Below, one piece after another: positions 1 through 6,821 of a DNA stretch of 33,419 nucleotides. The notes under the pieces were generated by a model that saw nothing but the letters and a program-made list of their open reading frames with translations, was not told the origin of the DNA and did no database searches. The translations under genes and the position numbers were made by a program. The DNA lies in NCBI GenBank assembly GCA_028278065.1, contig JANQFA010000107.1, positions 1 to 33,419 of the forward strand, in the 5' to 3' direction. Source of the stretch: Myxococcota bacterium (GTDB lineage Bacteria > Myxococcota_A > UBA9160 > JAFDET01). Each line of letters starts with the position of its first letter. Position 1 is the stretch's first letter.

Positions 1-788
1 GCCTCCGGATCGATCTTCATGTAGTTCTCGTGGGAGTTGTCTCCCCAGCGGACCGCCTTCTCTCCCTTCTTCGCCTCGGCGACCTGGATCCAGTCCTTCG
101 TCACGAAGGTGTCGTCGAGCTGGTACGGGTCCGGGGGCAGCATGTCCTCGTAGAGGCCCATGGTGCCGTTGCCCGTCTCGCCCGACCGCGTCCACAGCGA
201 GAGGATCTGGTTGTACCCGGTGAAGAAGACCTCGTCGAAGCCCTGCTTGTGCGGGTAGCTCTCCTCCACGTCTCCCAGGTGCCACTTGCCGTGGAAGGCG
301 GTCGCGTAGCCTTCCTGCGAGAGCACCTCGGCCAGCGTCACCTCTTCGCCCCGCATTCCGTGCATCTCGAGCAGCATGCCGATGTTGTACATCCCGCTCC
401 GGACGGCGAGGCGTCCGGTGATCACGGCCGCCCGGCTCGGCGTGCAGCCGACCTCGGTGTACATCCGCGTGAAGAGGATTCCCTGCTCGGCGAGGGCGTT
501 CAGCTTCGGAGTCTCGAGGCCACGGACCTTCTGGATGGCAGGAATCCCGACGTCGCCGAAGGCCGTGTCGTCCCACATGATGTGGATCAGGTTCGGGGGC
601 CGCCCGAACCGCTCGCGAAGCTCGGCGAGCTTCTGTTCCAGCTTCTCGTCCTCTGCGGCCCAGCGGTCTCCGTGCTGGGCCATCAGGATGTACGTCTCGG
701 CGTCGTGCACGATCCCCTGAGCGCTCGCCACGCCTGGGGAGGCCAGGGTCACAGCGAGCAGGAGAATCGGGAACAGCGAGCATCGCAT
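1..788 (-). CDS. Exported arylsulfatase, C-terminal part beyond window edge
   Basis: Hydrolyses a sulfate ester, probably in the periplasm. The protein starts MRCSLFPILLLAVTLASPGVASAQ as two stretches, MRCSLFPILLLAVTLA then SPGVASAQ, a clear Sec signal peptide. A metal-binding segment (HIMWDDTAFGDVG) precedes the sulfatase signature CTPSR, whose Cys115 would be converted to formylglycine; further on come FHGKWHLG and the KQGFDEVFFTGYNQ block of type I sulfatases. AGGAGG (complement of 795-800) lies 6 bases before the ATG and fixes the start. The frame runs off the left edge after about 262 residues, so roughly half of a normal sulfatase is missing only because of the window. It is divergent from an AraC-type regulator (83-base gap), which may control it. 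Substrate unknown. It carries none of the palindromes found in the molybdoenzyme cluster, so it is probably a separate unit. Confidence 0.93.
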   Translation of the reverse strand, partial: MRCSLFPILLLAVTLASPGVASAQGIVHDAETYILMAQHGDRWAAEDEKLEQKLAELRERFGRPPNLIHIMWDDTAFGDVGIPAIQKVRGLETPKLNALAEQGILFTRMYTEVGCTPSRAAVITGRLAVRSGMYNIGMLLEMHGMRGEEVTLAEVLSQEGYATAFHGKWHLGDVEESYPHKQGFDEVFFTGYNQILSLWTRSGETGNGTMGLYEDMLPPDPYQLDDTFVTKDWIQVAEAKKGEKAVRWGDNSHENYMKIDPE

Positions 789-871
789 GGCATACCTCCT
801 CGGACGCAGGGAGAGCCCCTGGGGGCGACCCTCCCTTGCAGGGCAGGGAACATGGCTGAAACTCGCTGCTC

Positions 872-1840
872 ATGACATCAAGAACCGGCCAGCTCGAGGT
901 GCGCGTCGCCTCCTTCGACGACTTCGAGACCTACCAGAGCGGGCTGCGAGGCTGGACCCCGAAGATCCGCAAGCTCGACACGGGGCCGTTCTCCGCGAAC
1001 CTCGTCCAGGCCGAAGCGGGGCCGGTCCGACTCGCCTACTCGCGGATCCGCTCTGCCCTGGAGCTGGAGGGGACGGCCCAGCCCGGCTTCCACTCCTTCG
1101 GGCTGCCCATGCCCGCGAGCACCCCGGCACTCTGGTGCGGAAAGACCACCTCGACTCGGACGGTCAGCGTCTACGACCTCTCCGGGGCCTTCGAGGCGTT
1201 CGTCCGGCCGGGCTTCGAGACTGCGGTGCTCTCCGTCCGCCCGGAGGCGCTGGCCGCGCTGGGCGAGGACCTCGGCGTCGGCGCTCCCGCCGAGCTGCTC
1301 GAGGGCTTCGACGTAGCGACTTGTAGCGAGGAGCGGATGCTCGCCGTGCGACGGTCTCTGCGGCAGATCGTGGCGCTGCTGACACACGAGCCCGGCCGGG
1401 CCGGCCATTCCTCACTGCTGGGTGCGCTCTCGGAGGACCTCCCGGCACAGCTGCTCGGATCGCTGGCAGAACGGCGCCCCGCCCCCCGGCCGGTCGCTCC
1501 GCACCTGCGCGGGCGCGCGCTCCGCCGAGCCCTCGCATACGTCCGCGAGCACCCTCGCGAGCCCCTTCGAGTGAACGACCTCTGCCGGGCCACGGGCGCC
1601 AGCGAGCGCACGCTGCGGCGCGCCTTCGTCGAGAACGTGGGCGTGCCGCCGAAGGCCTACCTCCTCGCGCGGCGCCTGAACGGCTTTCGTCGCGAGCTGC
1701 GCCACCCGAGGCGGGGTGACTCCCGCGTAAACGAGGCCGCATCCAGCTGGGGCTTCTGGCACATGGGGCAGCTCGCCGCCGACTACAGGCGCTGGTTCGG
1801 GGAGTATCCCTCGGAGACGCTCGCACGCTCCGCTCGCTAG
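872..1840 (+). CDS. AraC-family transcriptional regulator
   Basis: A 322-residue regulator with the usual AraC layout: about 210 N-terminal residues with no recognised motif (ligand-sensing or dimerisation), then a C-terminal double helix-turn-helix of about 100 residues. The first HTH is around LRVNDLCRATGASERTLRRAF; the second is around VNEAASSWGFWHMGQLAADY, followed by the family ending RRWFGEYPSETL. The second HTH has the GFxxxxQxxxxYRxxFG spacing typical of the family. The ATG has no good ribosome binding site, so the start is less certain than the frame; a GTG at 899 is an alternative. It is divergent from the sulfatase, the most likely target. The gene converges on the hemerythrin-like gene with a 96-base gap. 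Confidence 0.9.
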   Translation: MTSRTGQLEVRVASFDDFETYQSGLRGWTPKIRKLDTGPFSANLVQAEAGPVRLAYSRIRSALELEGTAQPGFHSFGLPMPASTPALWCGKTTSTRTVSVYDLSGAFEAFVRPGFETAVLSVRPEALAALGEDLGVGAPAELLEGFDVATCSEERMLAVRRSLRQIVALLTHEPGRAGHSSLLGALSEDLPAQLLGSLAERRPAPRPVAPHLRGRALRRALAYVREHPREPLRVNDLCRATGASERTLRRAFVENVGVPPKAYLLARRLNGFRRELRHPRRGDSRVNEAASSWGFWHMGQLAADYRRWFGEYPSETLARSAR

Positions 1841-1936
1841 GAGCCGGGCACGGGAAAGGGCGAAGCACCACGCCTCGAGCTCGGCGCGCAGGGCCGACCG
1901 CACGGCAGCGGCTCGGTTCGAGGAGAGGACGTCGAT

Positions 1937-2368
1937 TCAGCGGGCGGTGTCGAACTCGCGATCGAGCGTCGCCAGAACGGCCTCTTCGGCCTCTTCGTGG
2001 CTCTTGAAGACGGAGGACAGGGACTCGGTGGCCTGTCGGGCCTCGCCGCGCTTCCCCCGACCCAGCAGGGCCTCCAGGTGGTCCAGCTGGGCGACGAACT
2101 CGTCGTGGGCGTCCACCAGGCCCTTGAGCTCGGTCTTCAGGTCCGGCCGCAGTGCCCAGATCGCCGGATAGTAGAGCCGGTCCTCCTGGTCGAAGTGGGT
2201 CTCCAGGGCGGCGCGCAGCTCCTTCAGCGCAGCCCGGGCGGCATCCGGCTCGCCCTCCGGGTGGAAGGAGTCCAGGACCTCCTCGAAGAGAGTCTCCAGT
2301 CGCCGATGCTCGGCAAGCACGTCACGCTCCACGGAATCCCCCGAGATGGACCCGTCTTCGGGCGGCAC
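1937..2368 (-). CDS. Hemerythrin HHE-domain protein
   Basis: A 143-residue all-helical protein with the HHE cation-binding pattern: AEHRRLETLFEE, then LETHFDQEDRLYYPAI, then LVDAHDEFVAQLDHLEALL, then FKSHEEAEEAVL. The spaced His and Glu/Asp residues would bind a di-iron centre that senses or binds O2 or NO, or buffers iron. The open frame extends back through the neighbouring gene, but GTG at 2368 is chosen because GAGGA sits about 6 bases upstream and the frame before it overlaps the divergent Crp/Fnr gene. Being divergent from a Crp/Fnr regulator suggests a role in redox or oxygen response. That is contextual only. Confidence 0.85.
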   Translation of the reverse strand: MPPEDGSISGDSVERDVLAEHRRLETLFEEVLDSFHPEGEPDAARAALKELRAALETHFDQEDRLYYPAIWALRPDLKTELKGLVDAHDEFVAQLDHLEALLGRGKRGEARQATESLSSVFKSHEEAEEAVLATLDREFDTAR

Positions 2369-2375
2369 CCCCGTT

Positions 2376-2398
2376 CCTCGCCTAACCTGCCGGCGAGG
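2376..2398. promoter_or_regulatory. Inverted repeat between hemerythrin and Crp/Fnr genes
   Basis: CCTCGCC (2376-2382) and GGCGAGG (2392-2398) form a perfect 7-base inverted repeat with a 9-base spacer, in the 76-base divergent promoter region. It overlaps the ribosome binding site of the hemerythrin gene, so it could be an operator or an mRNA hairpin that hides that site. It does not match the TATGAC palindrome found elsewhere in the window. GC-rich DNA gives such repeats by chance, so confidence is low. Confidence 0.3.
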
Positions 2399-2444
2399 CG
2401 CTCGGGTTTGGGCACGAACATAGTAGCAAGCAAAGGCCGTGCAC

Positions 2445-3107
2445 ATGGGGCCTGACATCGCGATCGAGCAGGCGGAGTTCTTCCGCGCCCTCCCCCGGGA
2501 GCGACTCGAGCGCGTCAAGCCGCTGCTGACCGAGAAGAAGTTCGAGCGCCAGAAGGTCTTGTACTTCGAAGGCTCGCCGGCCAACCGCTTGTGGGTCGTG
2601 CGCCGTGGCGAGGTGCGGCTCTACAAGAGCTCGCCGAGCGGGCAGATCACGACCCTGGACGTGTTGGGGCCGGGCGAGATCTTCGGCGCCGTTTCGGCCC
2701 TGGAGCAGGACGTTCATCCCTCCAGTGCGGAGACCGTGAGCCGCGGCAGCGCCTGGTGCCTCAAGCGCGAGGAGTTCCTGCGCCTGCTGGACGAAGACCC
2801 GCGGCTCGCCGTGGAGATCGTCCAGGTCGTGTCCCGCCGCCTGCGCGACGCCCACGACCGGCTGCGGTCGCTGGCCCACGACCCGGCGCCGCGCCGCCTG
2901 GCGCTCGCGCTGCTACGGGCCGCACCCGAGGGGGAGGCCCAGGTGACCCGCCGCGCCCTGGCCGAAGCCGCGGGCACCAGCGTCGAGACGGCGATCCGCG
3001 TGATCCGGCGTCTGGAGGTGGGCGGCGTGGTCAGCGGCGACGTGGGCCGGGTGCGCATCCTGAACGCTGCGATCCTGCGCAAGATCGCCGGGACCGACGC
3101 CGACTGA
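2445..3107 (+). CDS. Crp/Fnr-family transcriptional regulator
   Basis: A 220-residue regulator with an N-terminal cyclic-nucleotide-binding-like beta-roll (about residues 15-115, with FEGSPANRLWVVRRGEVRLY and LGPGEIFGAVSAL), a long dimerisation helix (about 120-145) and a C-terminal winged HTH. The recognition helix reads TSVETAIRVIRRL: V180, E181 and R185 occupy the positions of the DNA-contacting residues of FNR (V-E-x-x-S-R) and CRP (R-E-x-x-G-R), but the fourth contact position is Ile184. There is no N-terminal Fe-S cysteine cluster and only one Cys (105), so it is not an FNR-type oxygen sensor. ATG 2445 is preferred to GTG 2439 because AAAGG is 8 bases upstream. It lies immediately upstream of the molybdoenzyme cluster and is the obvious candidate to bind its palindromes. 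Confidence 0.9.
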   Translation: MGPDIAIEQAEFFRALPRERLERVKPLLTEKKFERQKVLYFEGSPANRLWVVRRGEVRLYKSSPSGQITTLDVLGPGEIFGAVSALEQDVHPSSAETVSRGSAWCLKREEFLRLLDEDPRLAVEIVQVVSRRLRDAHDRLRSLAHDPAPRRLALALLRAAPEGEAQVTRRALAEAAGTSVETAIRVIRRLEVGGVVSGDVGRVRILNAAILRKIAGTDAD

Positions 3108-3134
3108 GCGGCGCTGCCACCCGCCGCGCCGGCC

Positions 3135-3150
3135 TATGACCGAAGTCATA
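3135..3150. promoter_or_regulatory. Operator-like palindrome 1 (TATGAC CGAA GTCATA)
   Basis: A perfect 6+6 inverted repeat with a 4-base spacer, ending 54 bases before the TTG of catalytic subunit A. TGA and TCA are six bases apart, the spacing of CRP and FNR sites, but the half-site TATGAC differs from both TGTGA and TTGAT. It lies between the Crp/Fnr gene and subunit A, so it may serve the subunit A operon. Confidence 0.75.
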
Positions 3151-3204
3151 CCACCGGCCCGACGCGCGACCGACCTTCCCGTCTGATTCGGACGGGAGGT
3201 AGGC

Positions 3205-6045
3205 TTGCTCTCGCGACGGCGATTCCTGCAGGCCGGCGTGGCCGGCGGTCTCGCGCTGGGGCTGAACCGCCTGGCGTGGCTGTCGCCGCCCAGCGCCCGC
3301 GCCGCGAGCCGCGTCGCCTACGCCGACTGGAAGGACGTGTACCGCGAGCGCTGGCGATGGGATCGCGTCGCGCGAGGAACCCACACCAACGTCAACTGCG
3401 TGTCGTCGTGTGCGTGGAACCTGTACGTGCGCGACGGGATGGTGTGGCGCGAGGAGCAGTCGGCGCCCTACGCCGCGTCGAACGACCGCGTCCCGGACTT
3501 CAACCCGCGCGGGTGCCAGAAGGGCGCCAGCTGCAGCGATCTGCTGCTCGGCCCGACGCGCATCCTGCACCCGATGCGGCGGGTGGGTCCGCGCGGCGGC
3601 GGCCGCTGGAAGCGCATCTCGTGGGACGAGGCGCTGGACGAGATCGCGCGCAACCTGGTGGACGTGCTGGTCGAGCGCGGGGGCGAAGGTGCCCTCTGCG
3701 AGCTGGGACCCAACGTGGACTACGGGGCGAACACCGCCGGGGCCCTGCGCTTCTTCCGCCAGGTGGGCGTCCCCCTGACCGACTCCATGGGCCAGATCGG
3801 CGACCTGGCCGTGGGCGGAACCATCACCCTGGGCACACCGCACTGCGACGGCACCTCCGATGACTGGTTCCGCTCCGACCATCTGGTCCTGTGGGCCTTC
3901 AATCCCGCGACCACGCGGATCCCCGACGCCCACTACGTGCACGAGGCCCGCTACCGCGGGGCACGCGTGACCTGCATCGCGCCCGACTACAACCAGAGCG
4001 CCATCCACGGGGACCTTTGGATCTCGATCCGGCCGGGGACGGACGCCGCGCTGGCCCTGTCGGCGTGCCAGGTGATCCTCGCCGAGGGACGGCACGACGC
4101 GGCCTACGTCCGCGAGCAGACCGACCTGCCGTTCCTGGTGCTGGAGGAGTCGGGCCGCCTGCTGCGCGAGTCCGACGTCTTCCGGGGCGGCCGCGACGAC
4201 CGCTTCGCCGTCTGGGATGAGCAGAACGACCGCCTGGTCTGGGCGCCGGGCACCGCCGGCAGCATGGACAGGACCCTGATCATGCCGCCGGGCGTCCGGC
4301 CGGCCCTGGACGTGAAGCGCAGCGTCGAGCGGTACGACGGGCGAAGGGCGGGTGTGCGCACCGCCTTCTCGCTGCTGCGCGAGCGCCTGGACCGGGACCT
4401 GACGCCGGAGAAGGCCGGCGCGGTCACCGGCGTGGCCCCGAACCTGATCCGCCGCTTCGCGCGCGACGTCGCCGCGGCCCGATCGACCCTGATCCTGTCC
4501 CAGTGGGGCTCGTGCAAGAACTACCACTCGGACCTGATCCAGCGCTCGCAGATCCTGCTGGCCTCGCTGACGGGGAACCTGGGCCGCGCCGGCGGGGGCT
4601 GGCGGTCGGGCGCCTTCGTGGCCCTGGACGGGCTGGGCGTGGTGGCCATGCAGGACCAGCTCGACCTGCCCCGCCTGGGCCTGCTGATGGCCCGCTCGCT
4701 GATCGACAAGTCGGCCGTGATGCACCAGTTCGAGTCCATGTACGTGCCCAGCACTGTCTTCCACGCGGTGCACGGCGGGCTGGGAGAGAGGGCGGGCGGC
4801 GCGCTCTCGGGCGAGGGGCAGCTCCCCGACGGTGCCGCGCCATACCTGGCCGAGGCCGTGGAGAAGGGCCACTTCCCGGTGGGCCCGGCACCGGGCAGTG
4901 CGCCGCCGGAGGTGATCTTCAACTTCTGCGGCAACGTGCTGCGCCACACCCGCGGCGGCGAGCGCGTGCGCGAGGCGCTGTTCGACGACGCGCGCCTGGT
5001 GACCACGATCGACTTCCGCATGAGCCAGACCGCGCGGCACTCGGACATCCTCCTGCCAGCGGCCGGCTGGTACGAGAAGATCGGCATCAAGTACATCGCC
5101 GCGTTCGTGCCCTACGTCACCCTGGGCGACCGCGCCGTCCCGCCGCGGGGCGAGTCGAAGCCCGAGTGGGAGATCTTCTCGCGCCTGGCCGAGCGCGTCG
5201 GCGCCGAGGCCCGCAAGCGCGGCGTGACGAGCGTCAAGGGCTTCCGCGGCCAGGACTGCCCCATCGACCAGCTGAGCGCGCGCTTCAGCGACGCCGGGCG
5301 CTTCGGCCCCGACGCCCAGGAGGACGTGGTGCGCTTCATCCTGACGCTGTCGGGCGCGTCCCGAGGCATCAGCCTGGACGACCTCCGCGAGCAGGGTGGC
5401 GCCGTCCGGATCAGCAGCCTCGGCCCCCAGGGCGGCACCGCCGGGATCTACTCCGACTACTCGGAGCAGGAGCCGGTCGTGCCCATGCGCGACTTCGTGG
5501 AGAAGAAGCGCCCCTACCCCACGCTGAGCGGCCGCCAGCAGTTCTACGTGGACCACCCCTGGTTCCTGGAGCTGGGCGAAGAGCTGCCGACCCACAAGGA
5601 CCCGCCGCGCGCCGGTGGCGACCACCCGTTCGTGATGACCGGCGCCCACGCGCGCTGGAGCGTCCACTCCATGTGGCGCGACCACGCCATGATGCTGCGC
5701 CTGCAACGCGGCGAGCCGCTGGTCTGTCTGAACGAGAACGAGGCCGCGGCGCGCGGGATCGGGGACCACGACCTCGTGCGGGTGAAGAACGACCTGGACG
5801 CCTTCGTGGCGCGCGCCCGGACCTCGGCAACGATCCGGCCCGGTCAGGTCCACATCTACCACGCCTGGGAGCCGTACCAGTTCCGCACGGGGAGGAGCCA
5901 CCAGGCGCTCTCGCCGAGCCCGTTCAAGGTGACGCAGCTCGTGGGAGACCACGGGCACCTGCGCTGGGGCTACGCCCACTACGAGCCCAACCAGGTGGAT
6001 CGGGACACGCGCGTCGACGTCGAGAGAGTCGATACGTCCGGATAG
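3205..6045 (+). CDS. Type II DMSO-reductase-family catalytic (alpha) subunit, paralog A
   Basis: Binds bis-MGD molybdenum and one Fe-S cluster and carries out the oxidation or reduction, passing electrons to a beta subunit. 946 residues. The Tat signal is at the extreme N-terminus (SRRRFLQAGVAGG), so the folded enzyme is exported. FS0 ligands are His60, Cys65, Cys69 and Cys104 (HX4C, CX3C, CX34C). Asp200 in IGDLAVGG aligns with the Mo-ligating Asp of NarG and the type II family. The C-terminus has the cofactor-binding TGAHARWSVHSMW and YHAWEPYQF blocks. The TTG start has GGGAGG 5-6 bases upstream. Length (about 950) fits ethylbenzene or steroid C25 dehydrogenase-like enzymes, not NarG (about 1240). 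FNFCGNVLRHTRGG groups it with paralog E rather than B, C and D. No intact beta gene follows; only a relic is seen. Substrate unknown. Confidence 0.93.
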   Translation: MLSRRRFLQAGVAGGLALGLNRLAWLSPPSARAASRVAYADWKDVYRERWRWDRVARGTHTNVNCVSSCAWNLYVRDGMVWREEQSAPYAASNDRVPDFNPRGCQKGASCSDLLLGPTRILHPMRRVGPRGGGRWKRISWDEALDEIARNLVDVLVERGGEGALCELGPNVDYGANTAGALRFFRQVGVPLTDSMGQIGDLAVGGTITLGTPHCDGTSDDWFRSDHLVLWAFNPATTRIPDAHYVHEARYRGARVTCIAPDYNQSAIHGDLWISIRPGTDAALALSACQVILAEGRHDAAYVREQTDLPFLVLEESGRLLRESDVFRGGRDDRFAVWDEQNDRLVWAPGTAGSMDRTLIMPPGVRPALDVKRSVERYDGRRAGVRTAFSLLRERLDRDLTPEKAGAVTGVAPNLIRRFARDVAAARSTLILSQWGSCKNYHSDLIQRSQILLASLTGNLGRAGGGWRSGAFVALDGLGVVAMQDQLDLPRLGLLMARSLIDKSAVMHQFESMYVPSTVFHAVHGGLGERAGGALSGEGQLPDGAAPYLAEAVEKGHFPVGPAPGSAPPEVIFNFCGNVLRHTRGGERVREALFDDARLVTTIDFRMSQTARHSDILLPAAGWYEKIGIKYIAAFVPYVTLGDRAVPPRGESKPEWEIFSRLAERVGAEARKRGVTSVKGFRGQDCPIDQLSARFSDAGRFGPDAQEDVVRFILTLSGASRGISLDDLREQGGAVRISSLGPQGGTAGIYSDYSEQEPVVPMRDFVEKKRPYPTLSGRQQFYVDHPWFLELGEELPTHKDPPRAGGDHPFVMTGAHARWSVHSMWRDHAMMLRLQRGEPLVCLNENEAAARGIGDHDLVRVKNDLDAFVARARTSATIRPGQVHIYHAWEPYQFRTGRSHQALSPSPFKVTQLVGDHGHLRWGYAHYEPNQVDRDTRVDVERVDTSG

Positions 6046-6054
6046 GGAGGCGGC

Positions 6055-6120
6055 ATGAGTCGGCGGATCGCGTTCGATCTGAACGAGTGCATGGGCCGCT
6101 CGCCGGGAACGTGGACGTGA
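6055..6120 (+). pseudogene. Relic of an Fe-S beta subunit gene, internally deleted
   Basis: A 21-codon frame with a strong ribosome binding site (GGGAGG, 5 bases before ATG) begins MSRRIAFDLNECMG, matching the N-terminus of the two intact beta subunits in this window (..RQLAMVMDLNKCIGC and ..RQLAWVFDLNKCIGC). After the second position of the first Cys cluster it ends in RSPGTWT, which resembles the beta C-terminus (..RDPATIEWT) minus two residues. The simplest reading is an in-frame loss of about 320 codons joining both ends. The position, 9 bases after paralog A, is where a beta gene would sit, as it does after paralog E. The C-terminal match is short and could be chance; a leader peptide is the alternative. 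Confidence 0.6.
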
Positions 6121-6139
6121 GGAAGGCCTAGGAGGCGCG

Positions 6140-6769
6140 GTGTCGCGGCCCGGACAGATCCGTTTCCTCTCGCGGGCGGCGCCCCTGTACGACCCCGTCG
6201 TGCGCATGATGGGCTTCCCGCGCCTGTGGCGCGCGCTGACGCGCCACGCGGGCGCCGGGCCGGAGGTCCGCTGCCTGGACGTCTGCACGGGGACCGGCGG
6301 TACGGCGCTGGCCGTGGCCGACGCCGGGGCCCCGGTGGTGGGCATCGACCTGGCGTCGGGGATGCTGCGCGAGGCCGAACGCAAGGCCCGGGAGTCCTCC
6401 CTGGGTGGACGCGTGCGCCTGGTGCGCATGGACGCGCGGCGACTCGCCTTCCGGGACGCCTCGTTTCCGCTCGTGACCTGCACCATGGCCCTGCACGAGA
6501 TGTCGGAGCGCGAGCGCGACACGGTGCTGGGCGAAGTGCGTCGGGTCGCCAGCGAGCGGGTGCTGGTGGCCGACTACCGGGTCCCCCGCACGCCGGGCCG
6601 CAGCCTGCTGTTCCGCGCGGTGCACGCCTTCGAGTACCTGGAGAGCGACGACTTCGCGGGCTTCGCCGCGCGCGAGATGAGCGAGCGCCTGGAGGCGGCC
6701 GACCTGCGGGTCGAGACGCCCTTCGACGCCGGCGCCTATCGGATCTGGCCCTGCCGGGTCTCGTCGTGA
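6140..6769 (+). CDS. Class I SAM-dependent methyltransferase
   Basis: A 209-residue Rossmann-fold methyltransferase of the UbiE/Methyltransf_11 kind. Motif I is CLDVCTGTGGTAL (about residues 45-57), the acidic end of strand 2 is VVGIDLASGML, and VRMDARRLAFRDASFPLVTCTMALHEM covers motifs II and III. The GTG start has GGAGG four bases upstream. It is in the same operon as paralogs A and B, 19 bases after the beta relic and 19 bases before paralog B. No methyl acceptor can be read from the sequence. Type II DMSO-reductase operons do not normally carry such a gene; it might modify the substrate, a quinone, or be incidental. Confidence 0.85.
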   Translation: MSRPGQIRFLSRAAPLYDPVVRMMGFPRLWRALTRHAGAGPEVRCLDVCTGTGGTALAVADAGAPVVGIDLASGMLREAERKARESSLGGRVRLVRMDARRLAFRDASFPLVTCTMALHEMSERERDTVLGEVRRVASERVLVADYRVPRTPGRSLLFRAVHAFEYLESDDFAGFAAREMSERLEAADLRVETPFDAGAYRIWPCRVSS

Positions 6770-6773
6770 CGGG

Positions 6774-6821
6774 GACGGGGAGAAGCCGGTGACCGTGGAC
6801 GGGGAAACGCCGGTGATCGTG
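6774..6821 (+). repeat. 24-base tandem duplication over the start of paralog B
   Basis: Two adjacent 24-base units (6774-6797 and 6798-6821) differ at three positions, and a third unit begins (GACGGG, 6822-6827). Each carries a GGGGA-like ribosome binding motif and in-frame GTG codons, so the translation start of paralog B is duplicated: GTG occurs at 6789, 6795, 6813 and 6819. In protein the units read DGEKPVTV and DGETPVIV. Confidence 0.8.

Noticed and set aside
3031-6522. Very long open frame on the minus strand opposite paralog A, and similar ones opposite B, C, D and E
   Set aside because: They lie exactly antisense to convincing genes, are rich in Arg, Gly, Ala and His, show no motifs and follow from the extreme GC at third codon positions.
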